Assembly (NCBI GenBank): GCA_020832105.1
Contig: JAFIFH010000029.1
Span: 21,820-85,819 of the forward strand
DNA length: 64,000 nucleotides
Source of the DNA: Idiomarina sp.
GTDB lineage: Bacteria > Pseudomonadota > Gammaproteobacteria > Enterobacterales > Alteromonadaceae
Reading direction: 5' to 3'
The translations under genes were made by a program, and so were the position numbers. How positions within the stretch are numbered: position 1 is the first letter of the stretch; every line of letters begins with the position of its first letter. The notes beneath the pieces were generated by a model. That model worked only from the letters and a program-made list of their open reading frames with translations, searched no databases and was not told the origin of the DNA. Positions 7,825-16,038 of the stretch are shown piece by piece.

Positions 7825-10275
7825 ATGATGACGGCGACGCAACAGCAGACCACACCATGGGGCATGCGCCTCACCGTGGCGTCTTTGGTTTTTATTGGCA
7901 GCGCGAGTGCAGCGCAGGCAAATCAGGTCGATCTACCTTATCAACAACCTGCCCAGGACATCATTGATATCGTCGATGCAGCCCCCTCCCCCGGCGCTTC
8001 GGTGTCACCAGGAGGCGAGTACCTGTTGATTCAGCAATACCCTGCCTTACCAGCCATAGAAGATCTCGCCTCAGCCGAGTACCGCCTGGCTGGTATGCGC
8101 ATCAACCCTGACAACAATGCAATTAGCCAAAGCCGTTACATCCAGGGGCTGGAGTTAGTCAATATCAATGACGGCAGCACCACGACCATCAATGGTCTTC
8201 CCCAGGATGCCAGAATCATCAACACATCATGGGCACCTAATGGTGAATATTTCGCCTTCCTGAACATGCAACCTGATGGCGTGCACCTTTACCGTGTCGA
8301 TGTCGATAGTGGCAATGCCTCACGTTGGAGTGATGTTCAGGTCAATGCCCTGCGTACCACCAGTATTCAATGGCAACATGACAGCCAAAGCGTCTACCTA
8401 ATGGCGGTAGATCCAGACCGTGGCGCTGCACCGGAAGCAAACCGCGCGCCAAGCGGCCCGGTGATCACCGAAAGCCGGGGCCGTACCGCACCATCGCGTA
8501 CCTATCAGGACTTGCTGCAAAACAGTCATGACGAAGCCTTATTTGAATATTACTTCAATAGCTACATTGCTCGCGTTGATCTCGACGGTGACCTTGAGTA
8601 TTTAGGCCAGAGCGGCATTTATGACAGCTTTAGTTTGTCACCAGACAATCAGTACCTGTTAGTCACTGAGTTGAACAGTCCTTATTCTTACGCGGTGCCA
8701 CACTTTAGATTTGCGCGCACCACGAACGTGTGGGACACCCAGGGTAGCCCGGTCTACCAGGTGGTTGATCAGGCTTTGGCTGATGACTTACCGATTTCAT
8801 TTGATGCCGTGGTGCCTGAACGCCGCAGTATCAGCTGGCGTAATGACGCGGACAGCACCCTGGTGTGGGCCGAAGCAGCAGACGCTGGCGACCCGCGTAA
8901 CGACAGCGAATACCGTGACCACGTTTATCAGTTAAGTGCGCCTTTTGAAGTAGACCCAGCGCATTTGATGTCGCTGCAATCCCGTTTTTCTCGTTTGGCT
9001 GCTGCCGACGAAGAGAACGCCATTGTCTACGAGCGCTGGTGGTCAAGCCGTGAAGAGCGGGCATGGCATGTGGACCCAAGTGGTCAGCGTGACGCCCACC
9101 TGATGTGGGAACGTTCGTGGCAGGATCGCTACAATGACCCGGGTTCACCGATGATGACCCGTGACAACCGTGGCCGTGCCGTTGTGTATCTGAACGACGG
9201 AGAGATTCTGCTCAGCGGTGCTGGTGCGTCAGATGAAGGCGATCGTCCTTTCATTGACCGCTATACCCTTGAGACCGGTGAAACGGAACGCCTATGGCGC
9301 TCTGAGTCGCCCTACTATGAACGTGCACTCAGCTTGCTCGACGCCGACAACCTGGTGTTTTTAACGCAACGGGAAGCGGTGGATGAACCTGCTGACTTCT
9401 ATAAGCGCAACCTCCAGTCAGACGAGCTGACGGCGCTGACTGACACTGATCACCCAATGCCTCATACCTCAGGGATTAGCCGCGAATTGGTTCATTATGA
9501 GCGTGAGGACGGATTAGCGATGTCGGCAACCTTATTCTTGCCAGCAGGCTATGACAAAGACCGCGATGGTCCACTACCGACTATCGTCTGGGCTTATCCG
9601 CGGGAGTATCGCAGCAGTGCCGATGCCGCTCAGGTGAGTGGTTCGCCGTATGAGTTCAATCGGATTAGTTACTGGCGTCCACAGTTTCTCGCCACCCAGG
9701 GCTATGCAGTGTTTGATAATGCGACGATGCCTATTGTTGGTGAAGGCGACAACCAGCCGAATGACACCTTCATCGAGCAGTTGGTGATGAACTCAGAAGC
9801 GGTGATTAAAGCGGGTGTTGATCTTGGTGTCAGTGATCCGGACCGGTTTGCGTTGGGTGGCCACTCTTATGGCGCCTTTATGACCGCCAACGTGCTTGCT
9901 CACTCGGATCTATTTAAAGCCGGTATTGCACGCAGTGGCGCCTATAATCGCAGCTTAACGCCGTTTGGTTTTCAACGTGAAGAGCGCACAGTATGGGACG
10001 ACCCACAACTGTATCTGACCATGTCACCGTTCTTCTCTGCGCATCAGATTAAAACCCCACTGTTGCTTATCCACGGTGCTGAAGATAACAACTCAGGGAC
10101 TTTCCCGATGCAAAGTGAGCGTTTATACCAGGCGGTTAAAGGTCTCGGTGGTACGTCACGTCTGGTGATGCTACCCCACGAATCGCATGGTTACCGCGCC
10201 CGTGAATCTGTGCTACACATGCTATGGGAAACCGTAGAGTGGCTGGATGAGTTTGTGAAAAACGCCGAAGAATAA
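7825..10275 (+). CDS. S9-family serine peptidase, exported (S9D glutamyl-endopeptidase-like)
   Basis: Large alpha/beta-hydrolase peptidase with an N-terminal beta-propeller, 817 residues from the ATG at 7825. A signal peptide (RLTVASLVFIGSASAAQA) predicts export to the periplasm. The catalytic triad is visible: Ser about 681 in GGHSYGAF, Asp about 754 in GAEDNN, His about 788 in HESHGY. The segment GEGDNQPNDTFIEQLV before the nucleophile resembles the S9D group that includes plant chloroplast glutamyl endopeptidase. An in-frame ATG exists 18 codons upstream, but AGGGA just before 7825/7828 supports the pair of ATGs there. It stands alone between two terminators. Exact substrate preference cannot be told. 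Confidence 0.85.
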   Translation: MMTATQQQTTPWGMRLTVASLVFIGSASAAQANQVDLPYQQPAQDIIDIVDAAPSPGASVSPGGEYLLIQQYPALPAIEDLASAEYRLAGMRINPDNNAISQSRYIQGLELVNINDGSTTTINGLPQDARIINTSWAPNGEYFAFLNMQPDGVHLYRVDVDSGNASRWSDVQVNALRTTSIQWQHDSQSVYLMAVDPDRGAAPEANRAPSGPVITESRGRTAPSRTYQDLLQNSHDEALFEYYFNSYIARVDLDGDLEYLGQSGIYDSFSLSPDNQYLLVTELNSPYSYAVPHFRFARTTNVWDTQGSPVYQVVDQALADDLPISFDAVVPERRSISWRNDADSTLVWAEAADAGDPRNDSEYRDHVYQLSAPFEVDPAHLMSLQSRFSRLAAADEENAIVYERWWSSREERAWHVDPSGQRDAHLMWERSWQDRYNDPGSPMMTRDNRGRAVVYLNDGEILLSGAGASDEGDRPFIDRYTLETGETERLWRSESPYYERALSLLDADNLVFLTQREAVDEPADFYKRNLQSDELTALTDTDHPMPHTSGISRELVHYEREDGLAMSATLFLPAGYDKDRDGPLPTIVWAYPREYRSSADAAQVSGSPYEFNRISYWRPQFLATQGYAVFDNATMPIVGEGDNQPNDTFIEQLVMNSEAVIKAGVDLGVSDPDRFALGGHSYGAFMTANVLAHSDLFKAGIARSGAYNRSLTPFGFQREERTVWDDPQLYLTMSPFFSAHQIKTPLLLIHGAEDNNSGTFPMQSERLYQAVKGLGGTSRLVMLPHESHGYRARESVLHMLWETVEWLDEFVKNAEE

Positions 10276-10317
10276 AGCTGGCATATATCGGGTCCAGCCC
10301 CTAGGTAGATGATAAAG

Positions 10318-10360
10318 CGCTGTCGCGGTTGATAAATATCACCCCTGACAGCGTTTTTTT
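10318..10360 (+). terminator. Intrinsic terminator after the S9 peptidase
   Basis: CGCTGTC pairs with GACAGCG, with an inner imperfect helix GGTTGAT / ATCACC, followed by seven T. It begins 43 bases after the peptidase stop. Confidence 0.85.
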
Positions 10361-10441
10361 GTTGAGAAAATAACAATTTATACATAATCTGAGGTGACGT
10401 AATAACGCCAAATGTGATCGATTAGTTGAAAAGGAAACCCC

Positions 10442-10795
10442 ATGTCTAACGATGCCTACGATACGCCAGACCATGACAACTCAGGTGACAATCAAGCACC
10501 ACCACCAGAGCACTACGCTGCCAAGCAGCAAACCGACGCAGAAAACAGTTTAGCCATGGTGCTGTCAGTATGGTGGTCTTTTACCTGGCGTTCAGGCTTG
10601 CTCTTTGTCGTTGCAAGCTTTCTGGTCGGTATGATTGTGACTATCGCTACCGGTGGTGATTTAGTAAGAATCGAGCAAATATCCGGTATTGTGACATTGA
10701 TTATCGCCATTCCCATTGGCATTTGGTCGATGGGTAAAGCGCTGAGTGTGAAGCATAAAGGTCATCGGATTATATTTACCCGCGATCAGGACTAA
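10442..10795 (+). CDS. Small two-span membrane protein, unknown
   Basis: Unrecognised 117-residue protein. The first 40 residues are hydrophilic and rich in Asp, Asn, Pro and Gln. Two hydrophobic segments follow (about residues 56-76 and 82-100), then a basic tail KHKGHRIIFTRDQD. AAGGA lies seven bases before the ATG. It is flanked by the upstream terminator and a structured leader of the phospholipase gene, so it may be a single-gene unit. No function is proposed. Confidence 0.7.
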   Translation: MSNDAYDTPDHDNSGDNQAPPPEHYAAKQQTDAENSLAMVLSVWWSFTWRSGLLFVVASFLVGMIVTIATGGDLVRIEQISGIVTLIIAIPIGIWSMGKALSVKHKGHRIIFTRDQD

Positions 10796-10812
10796 GTTTA
10801 ATCACGCCCGGC

Positions 10813-10877
10813 AAGGCTTTACAGTTAGCGCAAACCCACTACTTTATATGGGTGTTATTTATATGTCGTAAAGCCTT
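10813..10877 (+). other. Structured leader upstream of phospholipase gene
   Basis: Perfect 10-bp inverted repeat: AAGGCTTTAC (10813-10822) and GTAAAGCCTT (10868-10877). Inside is a second helix, ACCCA / TGGGT. It ends about 10 bases before the AGGAG site of the phospholipase gene. It could be a leader attenuator, a weak terminator for the preceding gene, or a protein operator. No long T run follows. Confidence 0.45.
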
Positions 10878-10896
10878 TAATACCCCAGGAGTTCAG

Positions 10897-11835
10897 ATGT
10901 TGTGTCGTAATAGTTTTTCCTTTTGCTTGTTGCTTGGGGCAATGGCCTGCTTACCCGGGCTCGTACAAGCGAGCACTGCCGCGCAAGGCACGCCACCGGT
11001 CACAACACCACCTTCGGAGGTGGGCCCGCAGGAACCCGAGAGCCGGGTTGACGAACGTGTTGAAGCGGAGCTGGAAAGCGCAGAAAACCGCTATGTAATT
11101 ACCCCGCACCGACCGAACTATGTACTCCCAGCGAAATATACCACGCGCAGTAATGAAACGGCTTTTGAAGGCATTCCAGACTCGAGTGATATAGAAGACC
11201 TCGAGTTTAAACTCCAGTTCAGCTTTAAATATCCACTCAGTACCGGACTGTTCGGCAGCCGCCATGCGCTGTGGGTTGCCTACACCCAGCAGTCTTATTG
11301 GCAAGCTTATAACAGTAAAGAGTCACGGCCCTTCCGTGAAACCAATTATGAACCAGAAGTATTTGTCGCTTTTAATGTCAGCGACTTCAACTTTTTTGGT
11401 ATCGACCCGAAGTTCATCAATGTCAGCCTGAACCACCAATCGAACGGCCGCGCTGAACCGACGTCCCGCTCCTGGAACCGGGTGACCGCGGAGTTTATTT
11501 TTGAGCATGACAATCTCGCATTCTCAATCCGCCCATGGTGGCGCATCCCTGAGTCTGGCGATGATGATGACAACCCAGACATCAAACGTTACCTTGGTTA
11601 CGGTGATTTGAATTTTATCTACAGTTGGAACGATTACAGCGTCGATGTGCTGCTGCGCAATAATCTGCGCACATCAACAAACCGTGGCGCCCTGCGTGTT
11701 GGTTTTTCCTTTCCACTATGGAACAGGTTTCGCGGCTATGTGCAGTACTTCAATGGCTACGGAGAGTCCCTGGTCGATTACGATCACCATACCCAAAGCC
11801 TGGGCGTCGGCATTATCCTGACTAACTGGCTGTAA
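10897..11835 (+). CDS. pldA: Outer-membrane phospholipase A1
   Basis: Calcium-dependent outer-membrane phospholipase A (OMPLA), which clears phospholipid from the outer leaflet after envelope damage. From the ATG at 10897 it is 312 residues with a signal peptide (SFCLLLGAMACLPGLVQA). The catalytic residues are seen as His180 and Ser182 in NHQSNG and Asn194 in TSRSWN, with the same spacing as E. coli H142-S144-N156. The 12-strand barrel ends in LTNWL. A longer frame exists upstream, but AGGAG five bases before 10897 decides the start. The acidic Pro-rich stretch after the signal peptide is longer than in E. coli. Confidence 0.94.
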   Translation: MLCRNSFSFCLLLGAMACLPGLVQASTAAQGTPPVTTPPSEVGPQEPESRVDERVEAELESAENRYVITPHRPNYVLPAKYTTRSNETAFEGIPDSSDIEDLEFKLQFSFKYPLSTGLFGSRHALWVAYTQQSYWQAYNSKESRPFRETNYEPEVFVAFNVSDFNFFGIDPKFINVSLNHQSNGRAEPTSRSWNRVTAEFIFEHDNLAFSIRPWWRIPESGDDDDNPDIKRYLGYGDLNFIYSWNDYSVDVLLRNNLRTSTNRGALRVGFSFPLWNRFRGYVQYFNGYGESLVDYDHHTQSLGVGIILTNWL

Positions 11836-11894
11836 ATAGCACGCAGCTTTTGCGTACTTCCAGCACACTTTTGCAACGTTAAGAGGCCCTTACT

Positions 11895-13238
11895 ATGGTT
11901 GTTACAAAGCAAGCTTCACTAGCTGCGCCAACATCGCGCCGCAATTTTATTACCTGTGGCCTGAGCGCGTTAGCCTTATGCGTCACCATCGGTTATAGCG
12001 CACAGAGCCATGCCAATGATCACCGTCAAATCTCAAGTGAACTCGAACAGCAAGTCATTGAATGGCGTCGTGACATCCACCAGAACCCCGAACTTAGCAA
12101 TCGTGAATTTCGCACCTCTGCCCTGGTGGCAGAACATCTTGAAGCATTAGGCATGGAAGTACGAACCGAGATAGCCCACACGGGCGTAGTTGGTTTCCTA
12201 CGCGGAGCTCACCCAGGGCCAACCATTGCGCTGCGCGCCGATATGGACGCATTACCAGTGACTGAACGCACCGACGTGCCTTTCGCATCCACCGCCACCG
12301 GCGAATACCGAGGTGATGAAGTTGGCGTGATGCACGCCTGCGGCCATGACTTACATGTGGCCATGCTGATGGGCGCCGCTGAACATCTGGCCGGCATACA
12401 GGACGAGCTGCACGGCAACGTGATGTTCATCTTCCAGCCCGCTGAAGAAGGCGCGCCTCCGGGGGAAGAAGGCGGCGCTGAACTGATGCTGGCCGAGGGC
12501 CTGTTTGACGAGCACAAGCCAGACGCCGTGCTGGGTATTCATGTATGGTCAGCGGGCAATACAGGCGAAATTGGCTATCGCAAAGGCCCGTTAATGGCCT
12601 CTTCTGATCGCTTTGAAATCTTTGTTAAAGGCGAACAGACTCACGGCTCACGCCCTTGGGGCGGCGTCGACCCTATCGTCGTCAGCAGCCAGATCATTAA
12701 TAACGTACAAACCATTGTCAGCCGCCAGGTGGATATCACCAAAGCACCAGCCGTGGTCAGTTTTGGTAAAATCGAAGGTGGTGTGCGCAATAACATTATC
12801 CCTGACGAAGTTTACCTTGAAGGCACCATCCGCAACTTTGACATGGGTATTCGCGACGAGATTTTTGAAAAGCTAACCACCACAGCTGAATACACGGCCA
12901 GAGCCAGTGGCGCAAGTGCAGACGTGCACATCCACGAAGGCTACCCGGTTACGTCTAACGATGCAGATCTGGTGACCCGCTTGTTGCCGACCACCTATCG
13001 GGTCGCTGGCGAAGACAAGGTATACGAAAATGAGTTGGTCACTGGCGCCGAAGACTTTTCGTTCTTCGCCAACGAAGTACCCGGTATGTTTGTGTTTCTG
13101 GGTATCACCCCACCAGACCAGGACCCTGCCACTGCGCCGAGCAACCATTCACCGTATTTTTATGCGGACGAAGATGCCCTTAAAGTGGGCGTGGAGCTCT
13201 TTGTGAACTGGGTGATTGATTACTCACAAGGCGAATAG
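11895..13238 (+). CDS. M20-family metallo-amidohydrolase with Tat-type signal
   Basis: Zinc-type aminoacylase/carboxypeptidase of peptidase family M20 (subfamily D, IAA-amino-acid hydrolase/hippurate hydrolase type), 447 residues. Catalytic-domain motifs are ALRADMDALPV, HACGHDLHVAM (metal His), FQPAEEG (catalytic Glu pair), and LGIHVW. The C-terminal metal ligand lies in GAEDFSFF. The N-terminus carries TSRRNFITCG before a hydrophobic segment, a twin-arginine motif, so the protein is probably exported folded by Tat. An AAGAGG site lies eight bases before the ATG. It follows pldA by 60 bases and may share its transcript. The natural substrate cannot be named. Confidence 0.9.
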   Translation: MVVTKQASLAAPTSRRNFITCGLSALALCVTIGYSAQSHANDHRQISSELEQQVIEWRRDIHQNPELSNREFRTSALVAEHLEALGMEVRTEIAHTGVVGFLRGAHPGPTIALRADMDALPVTERTDVPFASTATGEYRGDEVGVMHACGHDLHVAMLMGAAEHLAGIQDELHGNVMFIFQPAEEGAPPGEEGGAELMLAEGLFDEHKPDAVLGIHVWSAGNTGEIGYRKGPLMASSDRFEIFVKGEQTHGSRPWGGVDPIVVSSQIINNVQTIVSRQVDITKAPAVVSFGKIEGGVRNNIIPDEVYLEGTIRNFDMGIRDEIFEKLTTTAEYTARASGASADVHIHEGYPVTSNDADLVTRLLPTTYRVAGEDKVYENELVTGAEDFSFFANEVPGMFVFLGITPPDQDPATAPSNHSPYFYADEDALKVGVELFVNWVIDYSQGE

Positions 13239-13262
13239 GTCAGACACGCGTAGATACAAGCA

Positions 13263-13298
13263 AAAAAATCCCCGGCAAACTCAGGCCTGCCGGGGGAA
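13263..13298 (-). terminator. Hairpin with U-run only on the reverse strand
   Basis: The stem CCCCGGCA / TGCCGGGG (13270-13277 and 13288-13295) is preceded on the + strand by a run of A. Read on the reverse strand it is a stem followed by seven T, an intrinsic terminator. No reverse-strand gene is seen immediately upstream of it, so it may block antisense transcription or act as a 3' end hairpin for the M20 transcript. Confidence 0.55.
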
Positions 13299-13506
13299 TG
13301 CTTAACATCCAGGGAAGTGATAGTTAAGTTCTTCATCATGTTTTGACGAGAGCAATCTTAAGCCCACTTGACGACACTTTCGCTACAGGTTTATGACGCT
13401 TTTGTGAACCCTGCTTCTAGCGGAGATTCTCTTCGCCTCAGTTTCCATTTACATTCGTAACTTAACATTTAAAATGGCGAGCTCAGTTCATAATAAGGAA
13501 ATGAAA

Positions 13507-14139
13507 ATGAAAGGGCATTCACTATTCTTTGCTGCCGGCACGGTTAGCCTCGCATTATTCGCAATACCTGCAGCAGTTCAAGCTGCAGAATCACCCAGCT
13601 TCGATAACATTGGTATTAGCTATGTTGATATCGATTTTAACAGTAGAAGCCTCACCGGGTTTGCTATTAACGCCGAAAAGACACTACCATTCGGCTTTTT
13701 TCTCTCCGCCGATGCGTTGAACTTTGCAGAGAACTTTGGCGACCGGGTGGTGATCGATGGTGTTGGCAACGAAGCCAAATATCGATATTCGTTTCTGAAT
13801 GCCAACCTTAATTACAAGCTGGTGGACAGAGGCGGTTTCACCGCTTATGCAGGTGCCGGGCTGAGCTATGTTAAAGACGAAGTTATCGTCAGAGGGCAAT
13901 TCAGCGACAGCAATAGCGAGAATGGTTGGAACATGCTGGTGGGGATACGTCACGCTATTACCAGTGTCATTGAACTGGACGCCAATATTCGCCACTTAAA
14001 TATCGCCGATAGCAGCGAGCAGATTATCAGCGTTGGCGCACGCCTCTATCCATCAAACCGCATATCGCTCAATCTTGGTTACACCGAGATTCATAACAAC
14101 TTTACGTACATTGAGTTTGGTGTTAGTTACCATTTTTAA
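13507..14139 (+). CDS. Small outer-membrane beta-barrel protein
   Basis: Unnamed porin-like protein of about 210 residues (OmpA-like transmembrane or OmpW-like size). A signal peptide is seen (LFFAAGTVSLALFAIPAAVQAA). Alternating-hydrophobicity strands follow and the chain ends in VSYHF with the terminal Phe that marks barrel proteins. It is related to the barrel at 24826-25461: both share an RH-x-D-x-N/S-x-RH pattern, a SEQI segment and the SYHF end. AAGGA lies seven bases before the ATG at 13507; in-frame starts upstream lack this spacing. The upstream region 13239-13506 contains the hairpin above and otherwise no gene. Function unknown. Confidence 0.82.
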   Translation: MKGHSLFFAAGTVSLALFAIPAAVQAAESPSFDNIGISYVDIDFNSRSLTGFAINAEKTLPFGFFLSADALNFAENFGDRVVIDGVGNEAKYRYSFLNANLNYKLVDRGGFTAYAGAGLSYVKDEVIVRGQFSDSNSENGWNMLVGIRHAITSVIELDANIRHLNIADSSEQIISVGARLYPSNRISLNLGYTEIHNNFTYIEFGVSYHF

Positions 14140-14339
14140 TGGTTCCCGGGGGGAAATAGATTTCTCTGAACACCATAGCGGAAGCTAGTAAATCATTACT
14201 TTAATTCATTCGAATTATTCCAAAAAGCCTCCCGGATATCGTACAATACACAACAGTAAAGACATGTAGAGAATACCGGAGTGTAAAAGAGTTAGTTATT
14301 ATTATGAATAACTAATAATTAAACTGTCACTTCGCAGCA
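14140..14339. other. Intergenic region with an AT-rich palindrome
   Basis: No gene is seen here. A perfect 9-bp inverted repeat TTAGTTATT / AATAACTAA separated by six bases lies at 14292-14315. It could be a repressor operator for the transcript starting beyond it. I could not fit it convincingly to a Fur box. Confidence 0.4.
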
Positions 14340-14481
14340 CCACGGTAAGTTTCTCTTTAAAAGGTTTTGCGACAAGCCCCTCGGCATAGGTGTCGCACGT
14401 CAAAGTTTAGGCGAATGGCTGTATGTACAGCCGAAAACATAGCCCTGAGCCGCTCTCCCAACCCGGTTCAGGGCTTTTTTT
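14340..14481 (+). ncRNA. Candidate small RNA upstream of iscR
   Basis: Three helices in a row end in an intrinsic terminator. The first is TGCGACA (14368-14374) with TGTCGCA (14391-14397). The second is GGCTGTA-TG-TACAGCC (14417-14432). The third is the terminator at 14441-14481. No open frame fills the segment and no gene upstream needs this terminator, since the barrel gene ends about 300 bases earlier. This layout is typical of a bacterial sRNA, but it could instead be a long 3' UTR of the barrel gene. The 5' end is a guess. Confidence 0.4.
14441..14481 (+). terminator. Intrinsic terminator upstream of iscR
   Basis: AGCCCTGA pairs with TCAGGGCT across a 19-base loop, followed by a T-run. 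It insulates the iscR promoter from upstream transcription. Confidence 0.85.
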
Positions 14482-14493
14482 CACCCATCTGCA

Positions 14494-14526
14494 ATACTTG
14501 AGTAAAACACTCAAGTATGTCATTAT
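14494..14526 (+). promoter_or_regulatory. IscR type 1 operator and promoter of iscR
   Basis: The 25-bp site at 14494-14518 has perfect arms ATACTTGAGT and ACTCAAGTAT around five bases. It fits the known IscR type 1 consensus (ATASYYGACT arm, central AT-rich, mirrored arm) apart from one symmetrical C/G swap per arm. It contains a TTGAGT -35 element (14498-14503), with CATTAT at 14521-14526 after a 17-base spacer. The match to the same arrangement before sufB strengthens the call. Repression by [2Fe-2S]-IscR is inferred. Confidence 0.8.
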
Positions 14527-14587
14527 TCTGCTAATTGAAATCTTATTCGCTGTTCTCTCAACCATGAGGAACAGGTAAGGGGTAACC

Positions 14588-15052
14588 ATGCGATTAACTT
14601 CCAAAGGACGCTATGCGGTAACCGCGATGCTCGACGTTGCGTTGCATGCTGACAAAGGCCCGGTGCCACTTGCGGATATCTCAGAACGTCAGGAAATTTC
14701 GTTATCTTACCTGGAACAATTGTTCTCTCGTTTGCGCCGCCACCAGCTGGTGGACAGTGTGCGTGGGCCTGGTGGTGGTTACCGTTTAGGGCGCGAACCT
14801 GAAGCTATCGCCATTGGTGAAGTGATTCGTGCGGTGGATGAGTCAGTAGATGCTACCCGTTGTCAGGGCAAGTCAAACTGTCAGCAAGGGGAACAATGTC
14901 TTACCCACAGTCTGTGGGAAGATCTCAGTGATCGTATCTCGAGTTTTCTAGACAGCATCAGCCTCGCGGAACTGATGCGCCAGGGAGATATCAAGACTGT
15001 GGCCAGTCGTCAGGAATCGAATGTCATCAAACTTAAGGTGACAACCGGTTAA
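14588..15052 (+). CDS. iscR: Fe-S regulator IscR (Rrf2 family)
   Basis: [2Fe-2S]-binding transcription factor of the Rrf2 family, 154 residues, that senses Fe-S status. The winged helix begins [18 protein letters not shown], with recognition segment [19 protein letters not shown]. The cluster ligands are visible as Cys92, Cys98, Cys104 and His107 in [17 protein letters not shown], the same numbering as E. coli. AAGGGG lies five bases before the ATG. It stands alone, not followed by iscS-iscU, and converges on the suf operon with a one-base gap between the stops of iscR and sufE. Its promoter carries a type 1 IscR site. Confidence 0.96.
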   Translation: MRLTSKGRYAVTAMLDVALHADKGPVPLADISERQEISLSYLEQLFSRLRRHQLVDSVRGPGGGYRLGREPEAIAIGEVIRAVDESVDATRCQGKSNCQQGEQCLTHSLWEDLSDRISSFLDSISLAELMRQGDIKTVASRQESNVIKLKVTTG

Positions 15053-15053
15053 A

Positions 15054-15455
15054 TCAGGCCGCTAACCCCTGAATTTTTGCCACCATCGCGCGCAAGCCAT
15101 TGCCGCGGGTTGGCGAAATATGGCGCTCTAAATCTAGCTTGGCAAAGTACCCGTCAATATCGAAGCTCTGAATTTCCGCTCGGGTTTTATTGTCATACGC
15201 AGCGAGTACCAGAGCTAATAAACCCTGCACGATAATCGCATCGCTATCCACTTTAAACGTCAGTCGCCCAGCGTTTTCTTCAGACACCATCCACACACTA
15301 CTCTGACAGCCACGCACTTTATTCTGCTCAAGTTTCAATGTATCTGGCAGGCCTGGTAGCTGCTTACCAAGATCAATAATGTATTGATACCGCTGCTCCC
15401 AATCGTCAAGGAAGTCGAGGTCGTCAATAATCTCTTCAGTACTGGGTAAATTCAT
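15054..15455 (-). CDS. sufE: SufE, sulfur acceptor for SufS
   Basis: Sulfurtransferase that takes persulfide sulfur from SufS and passes it to the SufBCD scaffold. Length is 133 residues, the family size. The acceptor Cys50 lies in VRGCQSSVW. The C-terminal end LRAMVAKIQGLA is typical. It is the last gene of the sufB-C-D-S-A-T-E transcript, 45 bases after sufT. Its stop nearly touches the stop of convergent iscR. Confidence 0.95.
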   Translation of the reverse strand: MNLPSTEEIIDDLDFLDDWEQRYQYIIDLGKQLPGLPDTLKLEQNKVRGCQSSVWMVSEENAGRLTFKVDSDAIIVQGLLALVLAAYDNKTRAEIQSFDIDGYFAKLDLERHISPTRGNGLRAMVAKIQGLAA

Positions 15456-15500
15456 TTAAGCTCGTATTCCTTTGTCACTGAGCGCGGATTTGCTGCGCGT

Positions 15501-16037
15501 TCAGAAAAAAACGCCAGCCTCAAGCTGCGCTTCTTCGCTCATCATGTCTCTCGACCAAGCCGGGTCAAAAACCAAATCGACATTGACCGAGTTCACATTT
15601 GGCACCATTCCCACACGATACTCAACGTCCCCAACGAGCACAGGGCCCATGCCGCAGCCTGGCGCAGTTAAGGTCATATCTATATTCACGCTAGCGGAAT
15701 CCTGATCAATAGACACTTTGTAAATCAAGCCAAGGGAGACCAGGTTAATCGGAATTTCCGGGTCATACACACTTTCCAGCGCCTGCCATACCTGCCCTTC
15801 ATCGATGCCTTCTACATCTGATTCAGCGAATTCAAGCACCGTTGGCTTGCGCCCTAGCGCATCGGCATCCGTACCATCAATGCGCAGCATATTGCCCTGC
15901 CAGGTAATCGTATAATTGCCACCCAGGTCCTGAGTGATAGTCACGAATTCACCTTTCGGAATAATCTTCGCTTCGCCGGTGGGCACGCGTCGGGCTTTCA
16001 CCTCACGCGTGGTATTAACCATTTTCTGCATCGACAT
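15501..16037 (-). CDS. sufT: SufT, DUF59-domain Fe-S assembly factor
   Basis: MIP18/PaaD-like (DUF59) protein, 178 residues, implicated in maturation of Fe-S proteins in bacteria that rely on Suf. The C-terminal DUF59 domain has the invariant YDPEIPINLVSLGLIY and LTAPGCGMG motifs with the key Cys. The N-terminal 75 residues are the SufT-specific extension. It follows the A-type carrier by a single base and precedes sufE, so it belongs to the suf operon. Enterobacterial suf operons lack this gene. Confidence 0.9.
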   Translation of the reverse strand: MSMQKMVNTTREVKARRVPTGEAKIIPKGEFVTITQDLGGNYTITWQGNMLRIDGTDADALGRKPTVLEFAESDVEGIDEGQVWQALESVYDPEIPINLVSLGLIYKVSIDQDSASVNIDMTLTAPGCGMGPVLVGDVEYRVGMVPNVNSVNVDLVFDPAWSRDMMSEEAQLEAGVFF

Positions 16038-16038
16038 A

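Noticed and set aside
13263..13298. Hairpin after the M20 gene as its intrinsic terminator
   Set aside because: On the + strand no T-run follows the stem; the T-run exists only on the reverse reading.
14292..14315. AT-rich dyad as a Fur box
   Set aside because: It does not fit the 19-bp Fur consensus well when aligned by eye; reported only as an unassigned dyad.
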